Source: Synechococcus elongatus PCC 11801 (GTDB lineage Bacteria > Cyanobacteriota > Cyanobacteriia > Synechococcales > Synechococcaceae). Taken from it: a stretch of 64,000 nucleotides of DNA. Below the pieces are notes generated by a model. That model was given only the letters and a program-made list of their open reading frames with translations. It ran no database searches and was not told the origin of the DNA. Every line of letters starts with the position of its first letter. Position 1 is the stretch's first letter. Shown here piece by piece: positions 1-10,341 of the stretch. Location of the stretch: contig NZ_CP030139.2 of assembly GCF_003846445.2 (NCBI RefSeq), positions 2,469,501-2,533,500 of the forward strand. The letters run 5' to 3'. The translations under genes and the position numbers were made by a program.

Positions 1-1865
1 GTAATCTTTTGATTACTGCGATCGCAGCAGATCACATGCTGCCTGCTCCGCAATATCCGGCTGTTTCAGTCTGTCAACCGCTGGAACAAGCCTTGCATTG
101 GCAAGAAGAACAGGATCGCCTGATCAGCCAAGTTTCAGCGCAAATTCGTCTCAGTCTCGATCTTTCAGAGATTCTAACGACAACAATTCGTGAAATTCGG
201 CAATTGCTCAATGCCGATCGCACGATTATTTATCAATTTAAGCCAGAGTGCCTCGATGATGGCTTAGACCAGACGTGGCCTCTCTATATTCCCTGCCAGT
301 CTTACATTACCTATGAGGATCGCCGTAATGATGCCTTGCTCTCAGTACTTGATCCGGCTGTTCAACCAGGATTGCTCATTACAACGGAAGAGTGGCAACG
401 GTTCCAACGGGGCGAGACAGTTCTAATCGATACGGTTAGTTTCTATCAGGAAAGACTGCCTGAACAGTATGCCTTCTACGAACGGGTTCAGGTGCGATCG
501 GTCTGTAAGATTCCGATTCTCGTTCAGGGACGAATTTGGGGACTGTTAGTCGCCCACCAATGCCACCAGGATCACCGCTGGCAACCCCGAGAACGGGACA
601 TTCTTCAGCATCTTGCTGAACATCTTTCGATCGCGATTTATCAGGCACAACTTTATAGCCAGTTGCAAGATCAAACTCAAACGCTAGAAAACCGCGTCCT
701 TGAAAGAACGCAAGAATTGATTGACGCGTTGGCCCTAGCCCAAGCAGCAAATGCAGCAAAAGGTGAATTCTTGGCAACCATGAGCCATGAATTACGAACA
801 CCGTTGACTTGCGTGATCGGGATGTCGAGTACTCTCCTGCGGTGGGCTTTTGGTCCCCTAACGGAACGGCAACGAGAATATATCAAAGCGATTCATGATA
901 GTGGTGAACATCTACTGGAGTTAATCAATGACATCCTCGATCTCTCTCAGATTGAGGCTGGCAAAGCTGCTTTGCAAGTTCGTCCTTTTTCCCTCTCTCG
1001 TCTTGCCACGCAGACGCTCAATACACTCCAAGAAAAAGCGAGACTTGGAGATATTCACCTCCTACTCGATCTACAGCTGAATAATCGCATTGATGTCTTT
1101 CGTGCCGATCCCAAACGTCTGCGGCAAATTCTGATCAATCTCCTCAGTAATGCCGTCAAATTTACCGAGCCCCAAGGGATGGTGTCTCTTCGGGTGTGGC
1201 GTGAAGGCGATCGCGCAGTTTTCCAAGTCAGCGACACAGGCATTGGTATCCCCGAAAGTGAGCAATCCCATCTCTTTCAAAAGTTTCAGCAGCTGGACAC
1301 CTCTATTCGTCGCCAATACGGGGGGACGGGACTGGGCCTCGCTCTAACCAAGCAGCTTGTGGAACTGCACGGCGGCCACATTCAAGTGGAGTCGAGTGTG
1401 GGGCAAGGCAGTACTTTCACAGTTTGGATCCCTGAACAAAGTGTGCCTGCACTGATAGAAGCAGAGCCCTCACTGAGCCATTTGCCCCCTGGTCATGTGC
1501 TGCTCCTCGAGAATGATGAAGAGGCCGCAACGGTTGTCTGCGAAATGTTGACAGCAGCTGGCCTCAAAGTCATCTGGCTGGTGGATGGCAGCACGGCGCT
1601 CGATCAACTTGACCTGCTGCAGCCCATCGTCATTCTGATGGCTTGGCCTGCGCCTGACGAAACTTGCGTGCTGCTCCTCCAGTATTTGCGCGAACATCAA
1701 GCCGATCCTCATCCGCCACTTGTGTTGTTCTTGGGAGAGACACCGGTTGAGCCAGCGCTCACGGAACAGGTTGCAGCGGTCTTGCCCAAGCCACTAGATC
1801 CGCAACTGCTCTTGACAACGCTGCAAAGCCTTTGTGCAACTAGCCTCAAAGAGGGCGATCGCTAG
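1..1865 (+). CDS. cikA: Circadian input histidine kinase CikA, 5' end cut by window edge
   Basis: CikA resets the Kai clock and takes part in its output, sensing the quinone/redox state and dephosphorylating RpaA. Visible order: GAF domain (about residues 25-220 of the visible part), dimerisation/phosphoacceptor segment with SHELRTPL, HATPase with the N box (LINLLSNAVKF) and G boxes (DTGIGIP, GGTGLGLAL), then a C-terminal receiver-like domain. That last domain has ILMAW where a true receiver carries its phosphoacceptor Asp, so it is a pseudo-receiver, as known for CikA. The TTG at position 9 is not the true start: the frame is open to position 3 (Asn-Leu-Leu-Ile), matching internal CikA sequence, so roughly 130 N-terminal residues lie outside the window. 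Identity is firm; scattered residue differences from the PCC 7942 protein as I recall it suggest a sister strain. Confidence 0.95.
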   Translation, partial: NLLITAIAADHMLPAPQYPAVSVCQPLEQALHWQEEQDRLISQVSAQIRLSLDLSEILTTTIREIRQLLNADRTIIYQFKPECLDDGLDQTWPLYIPCQSYITYEDRRNDALLSVLDPAVQPGLLITTEEWQRFQRGETVLIDTVSFYQERLPEQYAFYERVQVRSVCKIPILVQGRIWGLLVAHQCHQDHRWQPRERDILQHLAEHLSIAIYQAQLYSQLQDQTQTLENRVLERTQELIDALALAQAANAAKGEFLATMSHELRTPLTCVIGMSSTLLRWAFGPLTERQREYIKAIHDSGEHLLELINDILDLSQIEAGKAALQVRPFSLSRLATQTLNTLQEKARLGDIHLLLDLQLNNRIDVFRADPKRLRQILINLLSNAVKFTEPQGMVSLRVWREGDRAVFQVSDTGIGIPESEQSHLFQKFQQLDTSIRRQYGGTGLGLALTKQLVELHGGHIQVESSVGQGSTFTVWIPEQSVPALIEAEPSLSHLPPGHVLLLENDEEAATVVCEMLTAAGLKVIWLVDGSTALDQLDLLQPIVILMAWPAPDETCVLLLQYLREHQADPHPPLVLFLGETPVEPALTEQVAAVLPKPLDPQLLLTTLQSLCATSLKEGDR

Positions 1866-1990
1866 ATCACTGCTGAGAGGTTGCAACAGTCCCTAACAGA
1901 TCACTCGGGGGATGGGGCCAATGCGAGATAATACGAGAGCTGTCAGCATCGCTCGCTGGCGACGCGCGGCTTGTTTGCGAGGAGATTGCT

Positions 1991-3292
1991 TTGGTCACGT
2001 CCTCTCCCTTTAAAACCATCAAATCAGACGAAATTTTTGCAGCGGCTCAAAAACTGATGCCGGGTGGCGTCAGTTCGCCGGTGCGTGCTTTTAAGTCCGT
2101 TGGCGGTCAGCCCATCGTCTTCGATCGCGTTAAAGATGCCTACGCCTGGGATGTGGACGGTAATCGCTACATCGACTACGTCGGCACCTGGGGCCCTGCC
2201 ATTTGTGGGCACGCACATCCAGAAGTCATCGAAGCTCTGAAGGCAGCGATGGACAAGGGCACGAGCTTTGGTGCGCCCTGCGTTCTGGAGAATGTCCTCG
2301 CTGAGATGGTGATCGATGCGGTTCCTAGCATCGAGATGGTGCGCTTCGTCAACTCCGGCACCGAAGCCTGTATGGCGGTGCTGCGCTTGATGCGGGCCTA
2401 TACGGGGCGCGACAAGATCATCAAGTTTGAGGGCTGCTACCACGGCCACGCCGATATGTTCTTGGTCAAGGCCGGATCTGGGGTTGCTACCCTTGGCCTG
2501 CCGGACTCGCCGGGTGTGCCCAAGAGCACGACAGCAAATACACTGACCGCGCCCTACAACGATTTGGAAGCCGTCAAAGCGCTGTTCGCCGAGAATCCAG
2601 GTGAAATTGCTGGGGTCATCCTCGAGCCGATCGTCGGTAACTCGGGCTTCATCGTGCCGGATGCTGGCTTCTTGGAAGGACTGCGGGAAATCACGCTGGA
2701 GCATGATGCCCTGCTGGTCTTTGACGAAGTGATGACCGGCTTCCGGATTGCCTACGGTGGTGTGCAGGAAAAATTTGGGGTCACGCCCGACCTGACGACC
2801 TTGGGCAAAATTATCGGCGGCGGCTTGCCGGTAGGAGCCTACGGTGGCAAGCGCGAGATTATGCAGCTGGTTGCACCGGCTGGCCCGATGTACCAAGCGG
2901 GCACCTTGTCGGGGAATCCCTTGGCGATGACTGCAGGGATTAAAACCTTGGAACTGCTGCGTCAGCCCGGCACCTACGAATATCTTGACCAGATCACTAA
3001 GCGCCTGAGTGATGGCTTACTGGCGATCGCCCAAGAAACGGGTCATGCCGCTTGCGGTGGTCATGTGAGTGGCATGTTTGGCTTCTTCTTCACCGAAGGG
3101 CCTGTCCACAACTACGAAGATGCCAAAAAGTCGGACTTGCAAAAGTTCAGTCGCTTCCATCGCGGCATGCTGGAGCAAGGCATTTACCTTGCGCCCTCGC
3201 AGTTTGAGGCGGGCTTCACCTCCTTGGCACACACCGAAGAGGACATTGATGCAACGCTGGCAGCCGCTCGTTCGGTTATGAGTGCGCTGTAA
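1991..3292 (+). CDS. hemL: Glutamate-1-semialdehyde 2,1-aminomutase
   Basis: This PLP enzyme turns glutamate-1-semialdehyde into 5-aminolevulinate, the committed precursor of chlorophyll, haem and bilins. It is 433 residues, the usual length. The PLP lysine is Lys273 in [10 protein letters not shown], and Met248 (FDEVMTGFR) is the residue whose change to Ile is known to confer gabaculine resistance in Synechococcus. NSGTEACMA and GCYHGHAD are family motifs. The start is TTG with a strong GAGGAG ribosome site about 7 nt upstream. It follows cikA after about 125 nt on the same strand, and a small membrane-protein frame begins 6 nt after its stop codon. Confidence 0.97.
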   Translation: MVTSSPFKTIKSDEIFAAAQKLMPGGVSSPVRAFKSVGGQPIVFDRVKDAYAWDVDGNRYIDYVGTWGPAICGHAHPEVIEALKAAMDKGTSFGAPCVLENVLAEMVIDAVPSIEMVRFVNSGTEACMAVLRLMRAYTGRDKIIKFEGCYHGHADMFLVKAGSGVATLGLPDSPGVPKSTTANTLTAPYNDLEAVKALFAENPGEIAGVILEPIVGNSGFIVPDAGFLEGLREITLEHDALLVFDEVMTGFRIAYGGVQEKFGVTPDLTTLGKIIGGGLPVGAYGGKREIMQLVAPAGPMYQAGTLSGNPLAMTAGIKTLELLRQPGTYEYLDQITKRLSDGLLAIAQETGHAACGGHVSGMFGFFFTEGPVHNYEDAKKSDLQKFSRFHRGMLEQGIYLAPSQFEAGFTSLAHTEEDIDATLAAARSVMSAL

Positions 3293-3298
3293 CCCGCA

Positions 3299-3526
3299 AT
3301 GACAGCATCAATACTGTTGCTGTCAGAAGGATTGCTCTTGGCTCAAGCTGCTGGGAGCAATCCTTTGGTTTCTCAGCGCGGCGAAGCGTCAATTTACATC
3401 GGATTGATTCTGCTCGGGATCCTTTTGAGCCTGCTGATCGGTCTTGTCTCGCGGCAGTTTATGAGAGCACTCTACTTTTCAGGTGCGCTGGCTTTGATTC
3501 TGATTGCGATCGTGATTTTGTTGTGA
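3299..3526 (+). CDS. Small two-helix membrane protein, unknown
   Basis: A 75-residue frame starts with ATG a few bases after the hemL stop and could be cotranscribed with it. It has a weakly hydrophobic N-terminus (LLLSEGLLLAQ) and two clear membrane helices (IYIGLILLGILLSLLIGL and ALYFSGALALILIAIVIL) separated by SRQFMRA, suggesting a helical hairpin with a basic loop. I do not recognise a family. Support comes from the hydrophobic pattern, the tight spacing to hemL and codon use like its neighbours. Confidence 0.55.
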   Translation: MTASILLLSEGLLLAQAAGSNPLVSQRGEASIYIGLILLGILLSLLIGLVSRQFMRALYFSGALALILIAIVILL

Positions 3527-3744
3527 GTTAGCCTGTCGGTTCGCTGACTTTCCCAAACTGGACTCATGACTGGCTGAGGGCAATCTAAGCGATCGCCTGT
3601 CGCATAATCTTGAAGAAATTGAATAGAACGTTCTCTAGTCTGAGCCCTGTTCTACAGGGCTATTGATACGGATGACAGGCCTCGACGCTCGCCGGATCAG
3701 CTGACTACAGTAAAAACAGATTCTCCGAATTCTGTCTTGCTGCT
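3527..3744. other. Intergenic region with 8-bp hairpin and 10-bp palindrome
   Basis: Between the small membrane protein and the L,D-transpeptidase lie a perfect palindrome AGAACGTTCT (3625-3634) and a perfect 8-bp hairpin with 3-nt loop, AGCCCTGT-tct-ACAGGGCT (3643-3661). Neither strand shows a U-tract after the hairpin, so it is not a standard terminator. No promoter can be fixed. Confidence 0.4.
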
Positions 3745-4287
3745 ATGGCGCTGCGCTTTCTCTGGAACTCCAGCTTGCTGATTGCCTGTTGTGCGATCGC
3801 CGGCCCCGTTGCGGCGATTCCGATTCCGCCACCAGCCACGATGGCGGTGCCAGCCCTTCCAGTCGAAGCAACGATCGCGCCACCCCCTGCCCCGGCACCT
3901 ACCACCAAGTTGGTCTTGAGCTTGCGGCAGCGGCGAGTGACGGTCTACCGCGACAACCAAGCGATCGCCAGCTATCCCGTTGGGATTGGTAAACCCGGTT
4001 GGGAAACACCCCGCGGTACCTTTCGAATCACCAGTAAAATCGTCAATCCCACTTGGCAGCACCCTTGGAATGGCAAACTGGTGCCGCCTGGTCCCAATAA
4101 TCCTCTGGGCGATCGCTGGATTGGTTTTTGGAGCGATGGTAAAAACTCGATTGGCTTCCATGGGACGACTGCTGAATCCTTAATTGGACAAGCGGTTTCC
4201 CATGGCTGCGTGCGGATGAAGAACCGTGATATTCGCGCTCTATTTGAGTTAGTTGAAGAAGGAACGCTGGTCAGCGTTCAACCTTGA
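3745..4287 (+). CDS. L,D-transpeptidase (YkuD domain), exported
   Basis: Likely forms meso-DAP to meso-DAP or lipoprotein cross-links in the cell wall. A hydrophobic N-terminus (SLLIACCAIAGPVAA) acts as signal peptide or anchor, followed by a Pro/Ala-rich linker to about residue 50. The catalytic domain ends in the motif SHGCVRMKN with His153 and nucleophile Cys155. Earlier family signatures are YPVGIGKPGWETPRG and GFHGT. At 180 residues it is a minimal single-domain member with no LysM domain. It converges on rpoD, with a shared terminator between them. Confidence 0.88.
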   Translation: MALRFLWNSSLLIACCAIAGPVAAIPIPPPATMAVPALPVEATIAPPPAPAPTTKLVLSLRQRRVTVYRDNQAIASYPVGIGKPGWETPRGTFRITSKIVNPTWQHPWNGKLVPPGPNNPLGDRWIGFWSDGKNSIGFHGTTAESLIGQAVSHGCVRMKNRDIRALFELVEEGTLVSVQP

Positions 4288-4335
4288 TTAGCCATAAGCT
4301 ACGACCATCGGTCCAAGAAGTATCTTCAGCCTCAA

Positions 4336-4367
4336 CTAAAAAGCTGCCCAAGAATCTCTTAGGCAGC
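4336..4367 (-). terminator. Rho-independent terminator for rpoD, possibly bidirectional
   Basis: An 11-bp stem (one mismatch) with a 3-nt loop spans 4343-4367. On the minus strand it is followed by TTTTT (4338-4342), downstream of the rpoD stop. On the plus strand only a weak TTT follows, so it may also serve the convergent L,D-transpeptidase gene. Confidence 0.75.
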
Positions 4368-4400
4368 GTTTAAAGTCATTTAGAAAATGAAGCGTAAATC

Positions 4401-5555
4401 CTAGCGGATGTACTCTTTCAAGATGCTGTTGCGGTTGGGATGACGCAGTTTCCGTAGCGCTTTGGCTTCGATTTGGCGGATGCGTTCGCGGGTGACATTA
4501 AACAACTGGCCAATTTCTTCCAGCGTTTTCATGCGGCCGTCATCCAAGCCGTAGCGCAGACGCAGCACATCACGCTCGCGGGGGCTGAGGGTGCTGAGCA
4601 CGCCTTCCAGATCTTCGCGCAGCAGATTTTTGGCGACTTCATCTTCTGGCGTTTCACCATCGGCTTCGATGAAGTCACCCAAGCGGGAATCTTCTTCTTT
4701 ACCGATCGGAGTTTCCAGTGAAATCGGCAGTTGGGCTGACTTAGCGATAAACCGCAGTTTCTCGATCGTCATCTCCATGCGAGTCGCGATCTCTTCCTCA
4801 GTCGGCTTGCGACCCATTTCCTGAGAAAGCAGCTTGGTGGTTTTCTTGATGCGAGAAATGGTTTCGTAAAGGTGAACCGGTAGGCGGATCGTGCGGCTTT
4901 GATCGGCGATCGCCCGCGTGATGGCTTGGCGGATCCACCAGGTGGCGTAAGTCGAGAACTTGTAGCCTTTTTCGTGGTCAAACTTTTCAGCGGCCCGAAT
5001 CAGACCCAAGCTGCCTTCTTGAATCAGGTCTTGGAAGGACAAACCCCGGTTCATGTATTTTTTGGCGATCGAAACCACCAACCGCAGGTTCGACTGCACC
5101 ATCTTGTCTTTGGCGCGGCGACCCCGGAACAATCGGCGGCGGAATTCATCGAGCGGAGAATCCACAGCCGCCGCCCATTCAGCATCGCTGGGCAGGCGAT
5201 CGAGCTGCTCGAGCAACTCATCCCGAACGCGTTCCAGTGCTAGTAGGTCAGCAATTTGACGCGCGAGTTCAATCTCTTCGTCAGCCCGCAGAAGACGGAT
5301 GCGACCAATCTCTTGCAGATATAGCCGAATTGAATCTTCTGTGTAAGTTTTACGGACTTTGGCTTTGGCTTTGGCCGCCGCATCCTCGTCTTCGCCAACC
5401 GATTCCTCATCATCGATCGCATCGACATCCGCCGTTGGTGCGATCGCAGCCTCAGGCTCAACGACGGCAGTCGCTGCTTTTTTGCGACTACTCCGTTTCG
5501 GCTTGGCTTCCGCCGGTTTGAGCGCGGGATCGAGTAATTCGGTGGCCTGAGTCAT
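4401..5555 (-). CDS. rpoD: Principal sigma-70 factor RpoD1 (group 1)
   Basis: Primary vegetative sigma factor, 384 residues from the chosen start. It has an N-terminal acidic/Lys-Ala-rich stretch ([15 protein letters not shown]), region 1.2 ([13 protein letters not shown]), region 2 ([25 protein letters not shown]), region 3 and region 4 with helix-turn-helix ([20 protein letters not shown]). A longer frame begins at 5600, but its ATG lacks a ribosome site, whereas the ATG at 5555 has GAGGAAG about 6 nt upstream and gives the N-terminus MTQATELL that I recall for S. elongatus RpoD1. The gene stands alone with a long upstream leader of more than 200 nt. Confidence 0.95.
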   Translation of the reverse strand: MTQATELLDPALKPAEAKPKRSSRKKAATAVVEPEAAIAPTADVDAIDDEESVGEDEDAAAKAKAKVRKTYTEDSIRLYLQEIGRIRLLRADEEIELARQIADLLALERVRDELLEQLDRLPSDAEWAAAVDSPLDEFRRRLFRGRRAKDKMVQSNLRLVVSIAKKYMNRGLSFQDLIQEGSLGLIRAAEKFDHEKGYKFSTYATWWIRQAITRAIADQSRTIRLPVHLYETISRIKKTTKLLSQEMGRKPTEEEIATRMEMTIEKLRFIAKSAQLPISLETPIGKEEDSRLGDFIEADGETPEDEVAKNLLREDLEGVLSTLSPRERDVLRLRYGLDDGRMKTLEEIGQLFNVTRERIRQIEAKALRKLRHPNRNSILKEYIR

Positions 5556-5761
5556 GCCGGCTTCCTCTTGCTCCTTATCGATTGAAATCAGCAGCGTCAT
5601 CGCGCCTAGAAAACTGGGGTCTTTGCTTCCTCACACCAAAAATCGCCTTCGGATGCATAGAGCAAAATTCCAAAGGCAGAGTAGACTGTGGGAGCTTTCA
5701 AAGATTCCTCGGGCGAGGACCAAACAACGACGAGCTGCCGGTCTTGCCTCGAAGCCCTTCG

Positions 5762-5789
5762 ATTGTAGCTTGCCCTGTTGAAATTGCAC
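5762..5789 (-). promoter_or_regulatory. Possible rpoD promoter
   Basis: On the minus strand a TACAAT hexamer (5767-5762) has GTGCAA placed 16 nt upstream. This would give a leader of about 200 nt before the rpoD ATG. The -35 match is weak, so the assignment is tentative. Confidence 0.3.
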
Positions 5790-5798
5790 GTTTGCTAT

Positions 5799-6293
5799 CT
5801 AAGCGGTCAGAATGCCGGCAAAATTACCGATTGCCGATCCCTCCAAACGACAAATTCGCCAGTCTGGCAAGACCTTGGCACCCAAGCCTTCGTAGAAAGC
5901 GATCGCCCGCTGATTCCAGTCGAGAACTGCCCATTCAACGCGTCCACACTGTTGCTCTACGGCGATCGTCGCTAATTGTCGGAGCAGCGCTGTGGCAATG
6001 CCTTGGCGACGGTAGGCTGGCCGTACAAAGAGGTCTTCTAAATAGAGGCTGGGTTGCTTCCGGAAGCTGGAGTAGGTCAGGAAGTAGAGAACATAACCGG
6101 CGATCGCGCCCTCCCATTCAGCGATTTGTACGTAGGCATAAGGTTGACGACCAAAGAGATGCTCTGCCAGCAGATCGGGATCTTCAACAACTTGGTGCTC
6201 CAGTTCTTCAAAAATGGCTAACTCTCGAATCAGCTTCAGAATCTCGGGGAGATCGGTCGGCTGGGCTGCACGGATTTGGAGCAAGGACACCAT
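5799..6293 (-). CDS. GNAT-family N-acetyltransferase
   Basis: A 164-residue single-domain GNAT protein. The acetyl-CoA pyrophosphate-binding motif A is RRQGIATALLRQLA, preceded by the strand LYLEDLFVRPAYR. The N-terminus (IRAAQPTDLPEILKLIREL, then a Glu-rich segment) and the C-terminal NQRAIAFYEGLGA resemble the spermidine/diamine acetyltransferase (SSAT) branch, but the substrate cannot be read from sequence. It is transcribed toward rpoD and diverges from priA; the two starts are about 50 nt apart. Confidence 0.85.
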   Translation of the reverse strand: MVSLLQIRAAQPTDLPEILKLIRELAIFEELEHQVVEDPDLLAEHLFGRQPYAYVQIAEWEGAIAGYVLYFLTYSSFRKQPSLYLEDLFVRPAYRRQGIATALLRQLATIAVEQQCGRVEWAVLDWNQRAIAFYEGLGAKVLPDWRICRLEGSAIGNFAGILTA

Positions 6294-6340
6294 AATTCAG
6301 AAACGCTCAGTGACTGTTGTTTGAATCTCGGATCTTAGCC

Positions 6341-8797
6341 ATGTCCAGCCTGGAGGGATGGCGCGCCGGCGACATGATGCATCCTGCACTACCTCAGGTT
6401 TGGGCTGAAGTCTTGGTCGACTGTCCTGGAGTTGAAGCGCCCTACACCTATGCCGTTAATTCTCAGATGGCGATCGCCCTGGGAGACGTGGTGCTCGTGC
6501 CCTTTGGAGATCGCTTGGTTGGTGGGCTAGTGGTCCGTGTCTTGGCAGAATGTCCCGACGACCTCGACCCAGCCCGAATTCGGTCGATCCATGAAGTTGT
6601 TGCCCAGAGTTTTTTTCAAGCGCACTACTGGGATCTACTGGAACGCACGGCCAACTACTACCATGTGCCTCTAACACAGGTACTACGAGCTGCTCTTCCT
6701 CCAGGGCTTCTACGCCGATCGCAGCGGCGAATTCGTGCCCTGCGCGGTGCTCAACCCATCCTGCGATCGCAGGCCGCTCAAAGGATTTGGCCTCTGCTTC
6801 AGAAAAATCTTGAGACGGGGTATAGCTGGCGCTATCTCTGTCAGCAGCATCCTCAGGCTCCTCAAGGATTGCGCGAACTCCTGCAGGCTGGCTGTGTCGA
6901 GAGCTACATCTGCCTAGGGAAAAGCGCTCAAGCAAAACAACAACTCGCGATCACCTTAGTACAGCGATTGCCAGGACTGACTCAACGCCAAGCGGCGATC
7001 GTCGCTCAGCTGCAACAGTCAGGTGGTGAAGCGTGGCTTCAGACGTTTCAGCAGCAAACTGGGGCCAGTCGTGGACTCCTCGATCGCTTGACGGAACTTG
7101 GTTGTGTGGCGATCGCCCCCAAAGAACGACTACGGAGTGGCATCCAGACCACGGATGTGGAAGCTGATCAGCCGCGTGTGTTGACACCGGCTCAAGCGGC
7201 AGCCCTTGCCCAAATCCAGAAAGCAGATGCTGGTGAGACTCTGCTCCTCCATGGCGTCACCGGCTCTGGCAAAACTGAGGTCTACCTACAGGCGATCGCA
7301 CCTTTTTTAGATCAGCAGCGATCGGTGCTGGTTCTTGTGCCCGAAATTGGCCTGACGCCGCAATTGACTGAACGCTTCCAACAGCGATTTGGCCGCGATC
7401 GCCTCTGTCTTTATCACAGTGGCCTTTCGGATGGTGAACGCTACGATGCTTGGCGACAGATGTTGCTCGGTGGAGCGCGGGTCGTGATTGGTACGCGGTC
7501 GGCGGTGTTTGCGCCGTTGCCCAATCTGGGGCTGATCATTCTGGATGAAGAACACGACAGCAGCTTTAAACAAGAGCAAACCGCCCCTTGCTACCACGCC
7601 CGGCAGGTGGCGCAATGGCGATCGCAACTGGAAGGCTGTCCACTCCTGCTCGGTTCTGCAACTCCCGCTTTGGAAACCTGGGCGACGACTCAGGGAACAG
7701 AATCGCAGACGCACTATTTGCAATTGCCCGATCGGGTTGAGGCGCGATCGCTGCCACCAATTGAGATTGTCGATCTGCGGCAAGAACTGGCGAACGGCAA
7801 TCGCTCAATTTTCAGCACAAAGCTGCAGCAAGCGCTGATCGATCTGCAGCAACGAGGTGAACAAGGCATCCTCTTTATCCATCGGCGTGGCCACAGCACC
7901 TTTGTTTCCTGTCGAGCTTGTGGCACCGCGATCGGCTGCCCCCACTGCGATGTCTCACTTTCCTATCACCTGGATCAAATTCTCGATCAATCCTTGCTGC
8001 GCTGCCATTACTGCAACTACACCCAAGCCCAACCGCAGCGTTGTCCGGTTTGCGATTCGCCCTATCTCAAAAACTTTGGTAGTGGTAGCCAGCGTGTTGA
8101 GGCTGAAGTGAAGCGTCTCTTCCCTGAACTGACAGTATTCCGATACGACAGCGATACAACGCGCCAAAAGGGTGGCCACCAAAAGGTGCTAGATCAATTT
8201 CGATCGCAGCCCGCCAGTTTATTAGTGGGCACGCAAATGTTGACGAAAGGCATTGATCTGCCCCAGGTGACGGTTGTCGGTGTGGTGGCAGCGGATGGGT
8301 TGCTGCATATGCCTGACTTTCGTGCCAGCGAGCGATCGCTGCAAACCCTGATCCAAGTGGCGGGTCGAGCGGGTCGTGGCGATCGCCCCGGACGGGTGAT
8401 TGTCCAAACCTACAGCCCCGATCATCCGGTCTTACAGCATTTGGCTGACCATAATTACAGCCAGTTCTTGAGTGAGGAACTGCAAGAGCGGCAAGCCCAC
8501 GGCTATCCGCCTGCCCAGCGACTACTACTACTTAGTTGCAGCGGATTAGACGAGGATGCTGTCATCCAAGCAGCGGAAGCGATCGCGGATCATCTGCGTG
8601 AGCAGGCACTGGAATCAGTCGAAATTCTGGGTCCTGCGCCCGCCAATATTGCCCGCATTGCCCGTCGCCATCGCTGGCAAATTCTGCTGAAATCACCGCC
8701 CGATCGCGACTGGAATTGGCTGAAACCTGACCAACTGCGATCGTTCTGTCGCAAGGGCGTCAGCCTGCTGATCGATGTCGATCCAATTAGCTTTTAG
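6341..8797 (+). CDS. priA: Primosomal protein N' / replication restart helicase PriA
   Basis: PriA recognises stalled forks and reloads the replisome. The protein is about 818 residues. It has the N-terminal 3' DNA-end-binding domain (PGVEAPYTYAV), Walker A GVTGSGKTEVY, DEEH box (ILDEEHDSSFKQEQ), eight zinc-binding cysteines in four pairs (CRAC, CPHC, CHYC, CPVC) inserted in the helicase core, and motifs GTQMLTKGIDLP and QVAGRAGRGDRPG. The frame is open from a TTG at 6317; the ATG at 6341 is the likelier start. It converges on cruP, with the 3' ends overlapping by 4 nt. Confidence 0.95.
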   Translation: MSSLEGWRAGDMMHPALPQVWAEVLVDCPGVEAPYTYAVNSQMAIALGDVVLVPFGDRLVGGLVVRVLAECPDDLDPARIRSIHEVVAQSFFQAHYWDLLERTANYYHVPLTQVLRAALPPGLLRRSQRRIRALRGAQPILRSQAAQRIWPLLQKNLETGYSWRYLCQQHPQAPQGLRELLQAGCVESYICLGKSAQAKQQLAITLVQRLPGLTQRQAAIVAQLQQSGGEAWLQTFQQQTGASRGLLDRLTELGCVAIAPKERLRSGIQTTDVEADQPRVLTPAQAAALAQIQKADAGETLLLHGVTGSGKTEVYLQAIAPFLDQQRSVLVLVPEIGLTPQLTERFQQRFGRDRLCLYHSGLSDGERYDAWRQMLLGGARVVIGTRSAVFAPLPNLGLIILDEEHDSSFKQEQTAPCYHARQVAQWRSQLEGCPLLLGSATPALETWATTQGTESQTHYLQLPDRVEARSLPPIEIVDLRQELANGNRSIFSTKLQQALIDLQQRGEQGILFIHRRGHSTFVSCRACGTAIGCPHCDVSLSYHLDQILDQSLLRCHYCNYTQAQPQRCPVCDSPYLKNFGSGSQRVEAEVKRLFPELTVFRYDSDTTRQKGGHQKVLDQFRSQPASLLVGTQMLTKGIDLPQVTVVGVVAADGLLHMPDFRASERSLQTLIQVAGRAGRGDRPGRVIVQTYSPDHPVLQHLADHNYSQFLSEELQERQAHGYPPAQRLLLLSCSGLDEDAVIQAAEAIADHLREQALESVEILGPAPANIARIARRHRWQILLKSPPDRDWNWLKPDQLRSFCRKGVSLLIDVDPISF

Positions 8798-10341
8798 TGA
8801 TAGTCGCAGCCCGAGCCGTAAACCCACGCTTCGCGGCGGCGACGCTGCTGAAATTCCGCAGGAGTGATGTCAGTGAGCCAGTCTGTTGGTTCACCCGCGA
8901 TTGCCAGCGATCGATAGAGCCCTAACTGCAAAAATTCTGGCAGCCACTGCAGCAAGGGCTTGAGTCCCAACTGTGGCAACAGCTTCGCCACTAAAACCGG
9001 ATGGAGTAGTGTCGTCATCAGCAAGGTTTTGGCCAAGGGCTGAAACTGCACCACATCCTGCAGAAACGGCTTGAGCGTCTTCGGCCCTAACCCATCCATC
9101 ACCGCAAAAATGCGCCCCAGTAGCTCATTGATACTGTCGGGTGGCAGTTTGCGATCGAGCGGAACTGTCATGCTCTGCTGAAACAACCAAGTCACCGTCA
9201 GGCTCGGCTGATGCGGCTGCAACAAGGCAAGATCACTAGCCTGCAAACAGTCGGCCAGCAAGGCTTCGTGGATGCCCCGACACAAGCGCGGCAAATGCCG
9301 GAGCAGTGCCCCAAAGCCGCCAAAACTCAGCGGCGACTGAGCACCGCTACTATCGCCGATCGCTAAAATTCGATTCCACTGGCTCTGCAAAGGACTTTGG
9401 CGATAGCTGGGCAAAATGCCCCAAAGCAGGCGCTGCCATTGCAGTTGAGCTAAATCGATGCCCTGATAGTCGGGTAACGCTTCGAAGTAATCACAGAACA
9501 GCTTTTGCAGACTAGGGCGTGCTGCCTGCGCATCTATATATGTGAAGAGGTAAGCAGTGCGACCATCTACTGCTGGAAACGCTTCCCAAAAAGCTTGTCG
9601 CTGCTGCTGAATCGGCGATCGCGACACAAACAAGTCCCCGTGGTCGCTGGATGGGAAGCCTTGCGCGCAGCCCCCGACAACAAGGCAAATGGCATCCGGC
9701 TTTGCGCCTTGCCGAGCTTGACGGGCGATCGGCGAAAAATGACCGAGGGCATCGAGCAATAGTCGTCCTGACCAGCGCTGCCGCCCGGAATAGACAGCCA
9801 CGCCATCGGGGTGAACCGTAACGCGATCGATCGCTGTCTGCTCCAGCACCTGCCCACCGATCGCCCGAAAGTGTTGCAGCAGCGTGGCAATCAATTGGCG
9901 CGGCGAAATGCCGACATTCAAAATGCCTTCGACCCATAGCTCTGGGCCATTAGGAAAAGCAATCCGTGCCGCTGGAAATTCTGTCGCGATCGCGGCTTCT
10001 AATTCTTCTGCGCTGATCAAGCCCAGCTCAACCAGAACTGCTAGCTCTCGTCGCGAGATATTCCATTCCTGATCGCGGCCTTGAATCGCGCCTCGCTCAA
10101 CCAGGCCAACCTGCCAACCCTGCTTCTGGAGCCAAAGTGCGGGTAGGAGTCCCAGCGTACCGCCGGCAATCAACACATCGACATCGCGATCGCCCAGCAT
10201 TTCCGCCGATTCCGACACCCATTGCGGTTTCTCTAGTCGGCCCCAACGCAGCGACCGCCAGAACGCATCAGTTTGACGCAAATTCTGGCGAACTTGAGGC
10301 GGAAGTTGATTCAGGGCTGAACGAAGCGCAGCTGCACTCAC
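8794..10341 (-). CDS. cruP: CruP-type FAD-dependent lycopene cyclase paralogue
   Basis: A 515-residue flavoprotein-like enzyme with a dinucleotide fold near residue 55 ([13 protein letters not shown]) and the signature EWNISRREL, which I recall as strongly conserved between cyanobacterial and plant CruP. In plants CruP limits beta-carotene epoxide accumulation under photo-oxidative stress; lycopene cyclase activity itself is doubtful. [12 protein letters not shown] is a second family block. The start is GTG and overlaps the stop of the upstream cyclophilin gene (GTGA), so the two are translationally coupled. It is the last gene of a ycf4 - cyclophilin - cruP operon. The alternative is a generic FAD oxidoreductase. 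Confidence 0.75.
   Translation of the reverse strand: MSAAALRSALNQLPPQVRQNLRQTDAFWRSLRWGRLEKPQWVSESAEMLGDRDVDVLIAGGTLGLLPALWLQKQGWQVGLVERGAIQGRDQEWNISRRELAVLVELGLISAEELEAAIATEFPAARIAFPNGPELWVEGILNVGISPRQLIATLLQHFRAIGGQVLEQTAIDRVTVHPDGVAVYSGRQRWSGRLLLDALGHFSPIARQARQGAKPDAICLVVGGCAQGFPSSDHGDLFVSRSPIQQQRQAFWEAFPAVDGRTAYLFTYIDAQAARPSLQKLFCDYFEALPDYQGIDLAQLQWQRLLWGILPSYRQSPLQSQWNRILAIGDSSGAQSPLSFGGFGALLRHLPRLCRGIHEALLADCLQASDLALLQPHQPSLTVTWLFQQSMTVPLDRKLPPDSINELLGRIFAVMDGLGPKTLKPFLQDVVQFQPLAKTLLMTTLLHPVLVAKLLPQLGLKPLLQWLPEFLQLGLYRSLAIAGEPTDWLTDITPAEFQQRRRREAWVYGSGCDYH

Noticed and set aside
2024-2896. 290-residue minus-strand frame antisense to hemL
   Set aside because: It mirrors the codon structure of hemL; frame and composition fit a shadow of that gene.
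5620-5645. Sequence TTCCTCACACC resembling the Yfr1 small-RNA core ACTCCTCACAC
   Set aside because: The first bases differ and no flanking hairpins of Yfr1 type are visible; the position in the rpoD leader is not a known Yfr1 locus.
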